Shown here one piece after another: positions 1 through 7,047 of a DNA stretch of 53,771 nucleotides. The notes beneath the pieces were generated by a model that saw nothing but the letters and a program-made list of their open reading frames with translations, searched no databases and was not told where the DNA came from. The translations under genes and the position numbers were made by a program. Origin of the DNA: Pseudodesulfovibrio sp. (GTDB lineage: Bacteria; Desulfobacterota; Desulfovibrionia; Desulfovibrionales; Desulfovibrionaceae); contig JAEINO010000022.1 of the NCBI GenBank assembly GCA_016342345.1, forward strand, positions 1 through 53,771. The letters run 5' to 3'. Every line of letters begins with the position of its first letter. The stretch's first letter is position 1.

Positions 1-114
1 AAAGCCGCGCAGCAGGAACATCGCAACCTCGTACGGGAACGGTACGAATTACTGATGCGAAAGCTGGGCCATGAATCCCTTGCACACTGCGAAGCCAACC
101 TGACGGCTCACTAG
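1..114 (+). CDS. C-terminal end of an unidentified gene (partial)
   Basis: The window opens inside a frame that runs from base 1 to a TAG at 112-114. Thirty-seven residues are visible, rich in charged residues and glutamine (ERYELLMRKLGHESLAHC), as in a helical or coiled C-terminus. There is no recognisable domain in this tail. The next gene starts 23 bases later on the same strand, so the two could be co-transcribed. The call as coding rests on the open frame and the close same-strand neighbour; the function cannot be told. Confidence 0.6.
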   Translation, partial: KAAQQEHRNLVRERYELLMRKLGHESLAHCEANLTAH

Positions 115-137
115 TCACGCCAAAAGGTACTTGACCC

Positions 138-872
138 ATGCTTGAATCGACTCATTTTTTTGTTTTCTGTTTGTGGCTTGTCGGCGGATTCGTCTCCGGT
201 GTCAGCGGCATTGGCGGTGCCATGGTCGCAGTTCCAATCGCAGCCCTGTTCATCCCCATGCACGAACTCATCCCGCTCAGTTGCATCCTGAATGTTGTCA
301 TGGACGGCTGCATCGCCTGCATGCATTTCCGCCACTGCCAAGTGTCTGCTCTCTGGCCAATGCTCGCAGGTTCCCTGCCCGGCGCGCTTGTCGGCCTGTA
401 TATCCTTCAATTCGTCTCCGGGGCCGTGCTGCAAGGTGGTGTTGGAGCACTCCTGCTCTACTACATCTATTGGCAGCGCACGTTTCGCGTCAAAGAGAAA
501 CACAATGAATCATGGTCGCACGGCAGCGCAGCCGGATTCGGCGCAGGTCTTCTGGGGACAGCCATCTCCTTTGATGGACCACCTGTCGGCGCATATGGTC
601 TGTATGTCGGCTGGTCCCCCCGCGTCTTTCTGGGGACCCTCGGCGTCTTCTTCGTGATCCGGGGTAGCATGACCTGCGCCCTTCAGGCCGGTGCAGGACT
701 CTACACCCCGGCAGTGCTCGATTATGCGTTGTACGGCATACCCGCCACCATGCTGGGAACCCTCTGCGCATTTCCCGTTGTCAAACACATCAATCAGGAC
801 ATGTTTCAACGCGTGCTGCTGGTTATCATCGCACTGGCCGGGCTTATGTGTCTGGGACGTTCTGCACTGTAA
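138..872 (+). CDS. TSUP (TauE/SafE) family membrane transporter
   Basis: A 244-residue polytopic membrane protein. The first hydrophobic segment leads into a glycine-rich loop, GGFVSGVSGIGGAMVAVP, which is the family signature of TauE/SafE permeases. A second, half-repeat-like segment (AAGFGAGLLGTAISFDGPP) occurs near residue 130, as expected of the family's internal duplication. About seven to eight membrane segments can be drawn, and the length suits the family (240-270). Members export or import small organic or sulfur anions such as sulfite or sulfoacetate; the substrate here is not shown by the sequence. It follows the partial gene at 1-114. A hairpin lies downstream at 928-966, but its T-rich side serves the opposite strand. 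The ATG at 138 has AAAGG about ten bases upstream. Confidence 0.85.
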   Translation: MLESTHFFVFCLWLVGGFVSGVSGIGGAMVAVPIAALFIPMHELIPLSCILNVVMDGCIACMHFRHCQVSALWPMLAGSLPGALVGLYILQFVSGAVLQGGVGALLLYYIYWQRTFRVKEKHNESWSHGSAAGFGAGLLGTAISFDGPPVGAYGLYVGWSPRVFLGTLGVFFVIRGSMTCALQAGAGLYTPAVLDYALYGIPATMLGTLCAFPVVKHINQDMFQRVLLVIIALAGLMCLGRSAL

Positions 873-918
873 TTCGACACAAAAATCTTTGGCTCCTACA
901 GTCACGAAATCCAAATTC

Positions 919-966
919 AAAAACAACGGCACGTCCGACACATTTCAATAATACGTCGGCCGTGCC
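919..966 (-). terminator. Terminator for the sigma-54 activator gene
   Basis: A 12-bp inverted repeat with one mismatch (GGCACGTCCGAC at 928-939 and its partner at 955-966). On the minus strand it is followed by a T-rich tract (complement of 919-927). It lies 110 bases past the stop of the minus-strand activator gene at 1078. Confidence 0.6.
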
Positions 967-1077
967 GCCTTACATAAAACAATCAATTTTAACATATCAG
1001 CAACTTAAAAATACAAAAAAACAATCACCATTCCACAACTACGCCAACAGCCATGAAACACACTGAGCCCGCAATGC

Positions 1078-2577
1078 TTACTCATCTTCAATCCCAAGCT
1101 GCTTGATCTTGTATCGTAACCCGGCACCGGTAATCTGCAAAATTCGGGCAGCCTTGGCCACGTTGCCGCCTGTCAAGCGCACTACGTTGCGGATGCAGTC
1201 AGCTTCATATTTCTGCACACAGGTTTTGAGTGGCACCACGCTATTTCTTTTCACCATCCGATAATCAAAATAATTCTGCCCCAGCAGGGAACTCTCCAGG
1301 GCTTCCTGTTGTGATACCTCCGTCGAGCTGACCTGACGGGAAATGCCAGCCTCGAAGGATTCACGAAAATGACGCGGCAGACAGGTACGATCAATAGAGG
1401 ATCGATCACCGAGCAAAGCAAGGCTACCCTCGATAACATGCAGCAATTCACGGACATTGCCCGGCCAGTGGTACTCGGAAAACATCTGAATAACATCAGG
1501 ATCGATGTCCACCGGTCTGGAATCCTTATTCTGAACGGAAGACTCGATAAAAGAACTCGCCAACACCGGAATATCCTTTTTGCGCTCGCGCAAAGGCGGC
1601 ACGGCAAGCCCCACCACGGCAAGACGATAGAATAGGTCGCTTCGGAGAAGCCCCAGCCCAACGGCATTGAGAGGTGCTTCATTCAGGATACTGATGACCC
1701 GGACGTCAATGGGGATTTCCTTGAGTGAACCAAGACGACGCACCCGCTTTTCCTGAAGGACGCGCAACAACTTCGCCTGAAGTCCCAGCGGCATGGAATT
1801 GAGTTCGTCCAAAAGCAGCGTGCCACCATCGGCCTCCTCAAAAAGCCCCGGTTTGTCAGGCGCATCGGTGTAAGCCCCCTTGGTCGTGCCAAACAGGATT
1901 GCTTCCAACAGATTCTCAGGAATGGCAGCACAATTTTCAGCGATAAAAGGCTTGTTGTCCCTGTCACTTTCGGCATGAATGGCTTGAGCGAACATCTCCT
2001 TGCCGGTGCCGCTTTCTCCCCAGATCATCACGTGCGAAGGCGACTTGGCAGCAATACGGGCCTCGCTCAACACCTCAAGCAGGGATTCATCATCACCCAC
2101 AAGACTGTCGAACGTATAATACCCGGAAGACTTGTTCACGGTGGATACAGGCTTCCTTGAACGGGGTTTGCTGTCCTTGAGGGGAGATGATCCGGTCCAG
2201 ATAATAAAGGCGATAACACCATCTTTTTTGCCGTGATCGTACAGCGGGAAAAAATCAGTTACCGTACTGGCAAGATAGTTGTTTGTCGTCATGTAGAAAT
2301 AGGATTTTTTCAGAATCGGTTCACTTTTCCGCAGGCATTCGATGGTCGGGATGCACGTCAATTCATACGGTACATACAACTTGGTAATGTGTTGCCCTTC
2401 TACATGTATACGGCTGAAACCATCGGCGCGACGCTGAATCGGATTCATGTATTCACAGATACCTTCGGCATTCACCACGGCAACGCCAACGCCCATATCG
2501 TCCCAGATAGCAGTCATTTCTGGAGCCAGCACGCTTTTACGACTGACATTGAAAAACTTATCCTTGGTAAAATACAA
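1078..2577 (-). CDS. Sigma-54-dependent transcriptional activator (PAS, AAA+, Fis-type HTH)
   Basis: A 499-residue bacterial enhancer-binding protein. An N-terminal PAS-like sensor region (about residues 20-130) precedes an AAA+ domain with Walker A GESGTGKE, Walker B GGTLLLDELN and the arginine-finger region. A C-terminal Fis-type helix-turn-helix follows (LTGGNVAKAARILQITGAGL). The loop that contacts sigma-54, normally GAFTGA, reads GAYTDA. It has no receiver domain, so control is probably by a small ligand bound in the PAS region rather than by phosphorylation. It is divergent from the glycyl radical enzyme gene, with a -24/-12 promoter between them, so activation of that operon is the natural inference. 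Its substrate signal is unknown. The ATG at 2577 gives the full PAS region. Confidence 0.9.
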   Translation of the reverse strand: MYFTKDKFFNVSRKSVLAPEMTAIWDDMGVGVAVVNAEGICEYMNPIQRRADGFSRIHVEGQHITKLYVPYELTCIPTIECLRKSEPILKKSYFYMTTNNYLASTVTDFFPLYDHGKKDGVIAFIIWTGSSPLKDSKPRSRKPVSTVNKSSGYYTFDSLVGDDESLLEVLSEARIAAKSPSHVMIWGESGTGKEMFAQAIHAESDRDNKPFIAENCAAIPENLLEAILFGTTKGAYTDAPDKPGLFEEADGGTLLLDELNSMPLGLQAKLLRVLQEKRVRRLGSLKEIPIDVRVISILNEAPLNAVGLGLLRSDLFYRLAVVGLAVPPLRERKKDIPVLASSFIESSVQNKDSRPVDIDPDVIQMFSEYHWPGNVRELLHVIEGSLALLGDRSSIDRTCLPRHFRESFEAGISRQVSSTEVSQQEALESSLLGQNYFDYRMVKRNSVVPLKTCVQKYEADCIRNVVRLTGGNVAKAARILQITGAGLRYKIKQLGIEDE

Positions 2578-2897
2578 ATTTCACAACCTCAATGTTTGCG
2601 GGTCACGAACAGCCTGTATCCCTCACGGCAAGTGACCTTCTTCGCAGATAGACTGAAAAGTTTTTTTTAGCAAAGGAAAAATTTCTTTCGCAATTAAAAA
2701 TTTTTACTCTTCTGACACCCCCTCAGTCGCGCCGCACGGTCTAAACATAAAAAGTAATAATTCCATATAAATACAACAGCAATCCACTCCAAAAAAAAAT
2801 CTGGCACACCCTGTGCTAGTGACGAAAAGAACAAGCGAACGAACACAACTCTTAATCTACCTTCAGCATAAAATTCTCACAAGAACAGGAGATAGAA
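2578..2897. promoter_or_regulatory. Divergent intergenic region, activator / glycyl radical operon
   Basis: 320 bases between two divergent genes, strongly A+T-rich at 2660-2800. It holds the sigma-54 promoter at 2802-2817 (listed separately). A short dyad (CTGA-N6-TCAG, near 2716-2730) lies about 80 bases upstream of that promoter and could be part of an activator-binding site. No gene is seen. Confidence 0.55.
2802..2817 (+). promoter_or_regulatory. Sigma-54 (-24/-12) promoter of the glycyl radical operon
   Basis: TGGCACACCCTGTGCT has the invariant GG and GC dinucleotides 12 bases apart, as in the consensus TGGCAC-N5-TTGC. The -12 element carries a G where T is usual. It sits 80 bases before the start codon at 2898 and faces it, with the AAA+ sigma-54 activator gene divergent on the other side. 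Confidence 0.8.
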
Positions 2898-5351
2898 ATG
2901 ACGACCCTTTCTACGACAAAAGAATCCGAAACCCAGGGTGCTGTCACCAAGGGCTATGGCATTAACTGGGATACCGCAGAGTCGCGAGTCAAAGAGCTCA
3001 AGGACTTCTTGATGTCCGCCCCGCAGGTGATGGACCCCGAGCGTCTGCAATTCCTGAATGAAGTATATGATAAATACCAGGGCGAATCCGTTGTCTATAT
3101 CCGCGCCAAACTGTTTGAACGAGTTCTGACCCAGAAAAAAATATTCCTCGACGGCAACCCGATCCTCGGTACCCTGACTGGCGTTCGTGCAGGCGTGTAT
3201 GCCTATCCCGAATGGAACGTCGCCTGGATCAAGGAAGAAATGCAGATGGCCAAGATGGCCTCCCTCGGCGAAATGAAAATTCCGGCCGAAACACAGGAAC
3301 TGCTGGAAAAAACCTACAAACTTTGGAAAGGCCGCACCTGCATCGACCAGAACAACAAGCTGTTCAAAGAAAAATACGGCATCAATCCCAAGCAGTTCGC
3401 CAAGGCGGGCATGTACTATGAGAACGTCTCTGTTGCCAGCGGTTCCGGCATCGCTGACTACGGTCTGGTCCTGAACAAGGGTTTGCGCTGGCTCATCAAC
3501 GACGTCAAACAACGCTTCGAGAACTGCCCCACGACTCTGGAGAACAAGGAAAAGCACGATCTGTATCGCTCCATGCTGGTCACCTTTGATGCAGTCATCG
3601 CCCATTCCCATCGCTACGCAGACCTGGCCGAAAAGACCGCCCTTGAAGAGACCGACCCCAAGGCCAAGGCCGAGTTGCTGGAAATCGCCGAAATCTGCCG
3701 CCGCGTCCCTGAATATCCGGCTCGCAACTTCCGCGAAGCCATCCAGTCCTTCTGGTTCATCCACCTCGCCATCGAAATTGAGCAGATGGCTTGCGCCTGT
3801 TCTCCCGGTCGCTACGGTCAATACATGTACCCCTTCTTCCAAAAGGACATCGAGGAAGGCAATCTCACCCGCGAGCAGGTGCTGACACTCCTCAAGTTCC
3901 AGTGGATCAAACACCTCGAACTGGCCGAATATCAAGGCAACTCCTACGCCCTCACCCTGTCCGGCCACACCGGTCAGAGCATCACCATCGGCGGCGTGGA
4001 CAAGGACGGCAATGACGCCAGCACCGAGCTGGAAGAACTGCTTCTGGAAACCCAGATCCAGATGAACAACATTCAGCCCACGCTGACCCTGCTCTATCAT
4101 CCCAAAATGAAGGATTCCTACCTGAAGAAAGTCGTGGAGTGCATCCGCGGCGGCTCAGGACAGCCCCAGATCCTGAACAACAACGCGGTTATCCAGCGCA
4201 CACTTGCCCGCTTTGCCCAGTACAAAGACGGCATCACCATTGAAGACGCACGCAACTGCGGCAACTACGGCTGTGTTTCCACCGGCGTCTGCGGCAAGGG
4301 CAGCTTCATCACTCAGGAAGACCAGCCCTGCATCGCCAAAGTCGTCGAATTAATGTTGAACAACGGCAAATGCCCCGTCACCAAGAAGAACGTTGGCATC
4401 GAGTCCGGCGACCCGGCGCAATTCGAGTCCTTCGATGAAGTATATGAAGCCTTCAAGAAGCAACTCAACCATCTCTTCAACATCTCCCGCAAACACTCTG
4501 ACCTGAGTCAGATGGCCCGCTTGCAGGTTGTTCCAAGCGTTTTCCGCTCGGCAATGTACGATGGTTGCATCGAAAAAGGCGTTTGCGAAGAAGCTGGCGG
4601 CACCCGCTACCCGCAAGTCAACCCCATCATGACCGCAGGTATCGACGCTGCCAACTCGCTGCTTGCCATCAAGCATCTGGTCTTCGACACCAAAAAACTG
4701 ACCATGCAAGAGATGCTGGACGCGCTCAAGTCCAACTTCGAAGGCCGTGAAGACATCCGCAAGATGTGTTTTGAAGCACCCAAGCACGGCAACGACCAGG
4801 AAGAAGAACAGAGCTTCGTGCAGCAGTTCTATAGGGATATGGATTCAATTCATCACGCACAGGGCCCGGATTGCTTCGGCTACCGCACCCCGCTGGACGC
4901 CTACTCCCTGTCCTACCACAACTACTTCGGCGCACTCATGGGAGCCTTGCCCAACGGTCGCAAGGCTGGAGTTGCCCTGACCGACGGTAGCGTCTCCGCC
5001 ATGCCCGGAACCGACCATGAAGGCATCACAGCCCTCATCAAGTCAGGCGCGCAAGCCATCGACACCGTCCGCTACGGCGCAAACCACTTCAACGTGAAGT
5101 TCTCCCCGTCAGTGCTGGAAGGTCCGCAAGGCGCACGTACTCTGATCGCCCTGATCAAGACCTACTGCGACTTTGGCGGCTCCCACGTCCAGTTCAACTG
5201 CGTCAGCTCCGAAACCCTCAAGGATGCACAGGATAATCCACAGGATTACTCAGATCTGATCGTTCGCGTGGCCGGTTTCAGTGCCTACTTCACCCGTCTT
5301 GACAAAGGCGTGCAGAACGAAATCATCAAACGCACCGAATACGACTCCTAA
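2898..5351 (+). CDS. Glycyl radical enzyme (PFL2-like), substrate unknown
   Basis: 817 residues, the full length of the glycyl radical lyase/decarboxylase/dehydratase group. The PFL domain fills about residues 30-660, and the C-terminal glycine-radical domain carries RVAGFSAYF with the radical glycine at 793. The thiyl-radical cysteine is C459 in NYGCVSTGVCGKGSF. Most characterised relatives (choline, isethionate, hydroxyproline, glycerol and arylacetate enzymes) have Cys-x-Glu here; this protein has Cys-Val-Ser, so the usual acid/base glutamate is absent. The glycyl loop has Phe where Tyr is common. The overall sequence around C459 (GIESGDPAQF, YEAFKKQLNHLF) recalls the arylacetate-decarboxylase side of the family, but assignment to a reaction is not justified. 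It is oxygen-sensitive by class and cytosolic. The start has AGGAGA eight bases upstream. Its activase follows. Confidence 0.93.
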   Translation: MTTLSTTKESETQGAVTKGYGINWDTAESRVKELKDFLMSAPQVMDPERLQFLNEVYDKYQGESVVYIRAKLFERVLTQKKIFLDGNPILGTLTGVRAGVYAYPEWNVAWIKEEMQMAKMASLGEMKIPAETQELLEKTYKLWKGRTCIDQNNKLFKEKYGINPKQFAKAGMYYENVSVASGSGIADYGLVLNKGLRWLINDVKQRFENCPTTLENKEKHDLYRSMLVTFDAVIAHSHRYADLAEKTALEETDPKAKAELLEIAEICRRVPEYPARNFREAIQSFWFIHLAIEIEQMACACSPGRYGQYMYPFFQKDIEEGNLTREQVLTLLKFQWIKHLELAEYQGNSYALTLSGHTGQSITIGGVDKDGNDASTELEELLLETQIQMNNIQPTLTLLYHPKMKDSYLKKVVECIRGGSGQPQILNNNAVIQRTLARFAQYKDGITIEDARNCGNYGCVSTGVCGKGSFITQEDQPCIAKVVELMLNNGKCPVTKKNVGIESGDPAQFESFDEVYEAFKKQLNHLFNISRKHSDLSQMARLQVVPSVFRSAMYDGCIEKGVCEEAGGTRYPQVNPIMTAGIDAANSLLAIKHLVFDTKKLTMQEMLDALKSNFEGREDIRKMCFEAPKHGNDQEEEQSFVQQFYRDMDSIHHAQGPDCFGYRTPLDAYSLSYHNYFGALMGALPNGRKAGVALTDGSVSAMPGTDHEGITALIKSGAQAIDTVRYGANHFNVKFSPSVLEGPQGARTLIALIKTYCDFGGSHVQFNCVSSETLKDAQDNPQDYSDLIVRVAGFSAYFTRLDKGVQNEIIKRTEYDS

Positions 5352-5389
5352 TAAGTGAACATAGAGCAGGGTGTAAAAATGCCCTTGTG

Positions 5390-5427
5390 AAAAAGAGGGG
5401 GAGCCTCACCCTGCGCCCCCTCTTTTT
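5390..5427 (+). terminator. Terminator-like hairpin between enzyme and activase genes
   Basis: A perfect 12-bp inverted repeat (AAAAAGAGGGGG at 5390-5401; partner 5416-5427) ends in a run of five T. It lies 38 bases past the glycyl radical enzyme stop and 70 bases before the activase start. As a leaky terminator it would make the structural enzyme more abundant than its catalytic activator, which suits their stoichiometry. Confidence 0.7.
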
Positions 5428-5498
5428 CCTGAAACCGTCCTTCGGGAATATCCCCGTCACAGCGGGAATAAACCAAAAACATGCCCACGGAGACAACG

Positions 5499-6392
5499 AT
5501 GAGCCAGGGAATGATTTACAACATACAGCGCATGTCCATTCATGACGGGCCAGGTCTGCGCACCACTGTTTTTCTAAAGGGATGTCCGCTGCACTGTCTG
5601 TGGTGCAGCAACCCTGAATCACAAAAGACCACACCACAAATGATGCTTTTTGAGGACCTCTGCACCGGCTGCGGCACCTGCGCCGATGTCTGCCCGAACG
5701 GGGCCGTGATCTCACTGGGCGAAAAGTTTGGTCGAGACATTGAAAAATGTACTGACTGCGGCCTGTGTGCGGAATCCTGCCCTTCCAAAGCTCGCGAGAT
5801 GTCCGGAAAAATCATGACCGTTGACGAAGTGATGGACATCGTACGCAAGGACTCACTGTTTTACGACAATTCGGACGGCGGCGTGACCTTCGGCGGTGGC
5901 GAACCAACATCCGGGGGCGAATTCTTCCTGGACATGGCGCAGGCCGTTCGCGACGAAGGCTACCACGTCACAGTGGACACGTGCGGGTTCTGCCCTGCGG
6001 ATCGTTTTGACACAACCATCGAACTGGCAGACCTCTTCCTCTTCGACTGCAAGCACATGGACCCGGAGCAGCACAAAAAGCTGACCGGCGTTGACAACAC
6101 GCTGATCCTGCGCAACATGCATGCGGCCCTCAGTTCCGATACAGAGGTACGAATCCGCATGCCGCTGATGCCGGGCATGAATGATTCCGATGAAAACATC
6201 ACTGCAATGGCTGATTTTTTCAAGGAATTTGATCGGAATGCAATCGAAATCATGCCATGCCACGCCTTTGGTCGAAACAAATACGCAGCCTTGGGACGAA
6301 ACTATCTCATGTCAGGTGAGTACACACCGAAACAATTGGATGTTGTTCAAAAACGATTTGTCTCCCACGGCTTCAAGACCACGATCGTCTAA
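5499..6392 (+). CDS. Glycyl radical enzyme activating enzyme (radical SAM)
   Basis: 297 residues. The radical-SAM cluster motif is C29-x3-C33-x2-C36 (KGCPLHCLWCSN), preceded by the family-typical SIHDGPGLRTTVFLKG. Two ferredoxin-type [4Fe-4S] motifs follow (C55/C58/C61/C65 and C84/C87/C90/C94), the insert found in activases of the benzylsuccinate, choline, glycerol and arylacetate enzymes but not in pyruvate formate-lyase activase. A GGGEPTSGGEF segment supplies the SAM-binding GGE motif. It abstracts hydrogen from the glycine of its partner, here the enzyme encoded just upstream (G793). The ATG at 5499 is chosen over the in-frame ATG at 5481 because CGGAG lies seven bases before it. Confidence 0.95.
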   Translation: MSQGMIYNIQRMSIHDGPGLRTTVFLKGCPLHCLWCSNPESQKTTPQMMLFEDLCTGCGTCADVCPNGAVISLGEKFGRDIEKCTDCGLCAESCPSKAREMSGKIMTVDEVMDIVRKDSLFYDNSDGGVTFGGGEPTSGGEFFLDMAQAVRDEGYHVTVDTCGFCPADRFDTTIELADLFLFDCKHMDPEQHKKLTGVDNTLILRNMHAALSSDTEVRIRMPLMPGMNDSDENITAMADFFKEFDRNAIEIMPCHAFGRNKYAALGRNYLMSGEYTPKQLDVVQKRFVSHGFKTTIV

Positions 6393-6519
6393 GGTCTGGC
6401 ACAACGTATTGATGAAAATGAGCCCAGAAAAAGAATATATGGATTCTGCTTGAATGATACGCAGATCATTACACGGGCTGCCCCCCGTCATGGAACAAAC
6501 CATAACCAAGAGGGAAATT

Positions 6520-6813
6520 ATGTTCACTGTTACTATACCGGAAGAAATGCTTGAAAAGCTCCGGGTCATGCTTGAAGACGAGGATGAAGAAAGCTGCGTC
6601 CGACTGCGCGAATACAATGTCGGCGGAGGCTGACACGCGAAAATAGTGCTCGGTCTGAGCATGGACGAACCGGATGAAGATGAAGATATGCAAATTGAGG
6701 TGAACGGTGTGCCCTTTATCGCGGAAGAAGACTTCCTGAACAAGCACGGCAAAGAGTTTTCACTGACATTCAGCGATAAAAAGGAAGTGGTACTGACAGC
6801 TACGGCATCATGA
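6520..6813 (+). CDS. HesB/IscA-like selenoprotein with an in-frame TGA (Sec38)
   Basis: 97 codons with an internal TGA at 6631-6633, read as selenocysteine 38 in VGGGUHAKIVLGL. Reading through keeps one frame from ATG 6520 (AGAGGG six bases upstream) to the next TGA at 6811. The protein matches the small HesB/IscA-like fold: a beta-rich N-terminus (MFTVTIPEEMLEKLR), the glycine-rich turn that carries a metal or thiol ligand, an acidic linker, and a second half (EVNGVPFIAEEDFLNKHG). A family of HesB-like selenoproteins is known, and Sec occupies the position of a conserved cysteine. A SECIS-like hairpin follows the TGA. It lies 127 bases after the activase, same strand, so may belong to the glycyl radical operon. 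Possible roles are iron-sulfur supply to the activase or thiol/redox chemistry; both are inference. Confidence 0.88.
6631..6662 (+). promoter_or_regulatory. Bacterial SECIS element and Sec codon
   Basis: The TGA at 6631-6633 is followed after 18 bases by the loop GGTCT (6652-6656), closed by a 6-bp stem GTGCTC/GAGCAT (one G-U pair). The loop sequence and the 18-base spacing equal those of the E. coli fdhF SECIS as I recall it, and the three bases after the TGA (CAC) are also the same. This is the signal SelB needs to insert selenocysteine. Confidence 0.85.
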
Positions 6814-6944
6814 TCGACACGGGTTTTCCAGCCGTAATCATCCGTTATGTAAAAGCATCTGATGAAACACATTTGGAATTCCCCTTCCCCAAAGACGCTT
6901 CCATCCACACGCAATCATCTGTCTGTTGTATAGCCCACGAATAA
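6810..6944 (+). CDS. Possible 44-residue peptide, coupled to the selenoprotein gene
   Basis: An ATG at 6810 overlaps the selenoprotein's stop codon (ATGA). It opens a frame of 44 codons ending in TAA at 6942-6944, exactly where the terminator stem starts. The peptide ends SSVCCIAHE, with adjacent cysteines. No domain is recognised. The stop-start overlap suggests translational coupling and argues for coding; the small size argues for caution. Confidence 0.4.
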   Translation: MIDTGFPAVIIRYVKASDETHLEFPFPKDASIHTQSSVCCIAHE

Positions 6945-6980
6945 AGGCTTAGAAGAAAACCTTCTAAGCCTTTATTTTGC
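6943..6980 (+). terminator. Terminator at the end of the glycyl radical operon
   Basis: A perfect 13-bp inverted repeat (AAAGGCTTAGAAG at 6943-6955, partner 6961-6973) followed by TTTATTTT. T-rich sequence on the other side as well suggests it also ends the converging deacetylase transcript. A relative of this hairpin occurs at 50999-51024. Confidence 0.85.
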
Positions 6981-7047
6981 ATATTCAATTTGAACAAGTT
7001 GAATTCACAACCTCTTGAATACCAGTAAAACACTGGCTGGAACTCGG

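Noticed and set aside
2877-4100. 407-codon open frame antisense to the glycyl radical enzyme gene
   Set aside because: The enzyme on the plus strand is certain; the antisense frame is a by-product of its codon use, low in complexity and rich in Val/Phe/Gly.
2898-5351. Naming the enzyme as choline, isethionate or hydroxyproline lyase/dehydratase
   Set aside because: The Cys-x-Glu pair is missing, and companion genes (shell proteins, aldehyde dehydrogenase, sulfite reductase) are absent.
6490-6519. In-frame ATG at 6490 as start of the selenoprotein
   Set aside because: No ribosome-binding site; ATG 6520 has AGAGGG and gives the typical family N-terminus.
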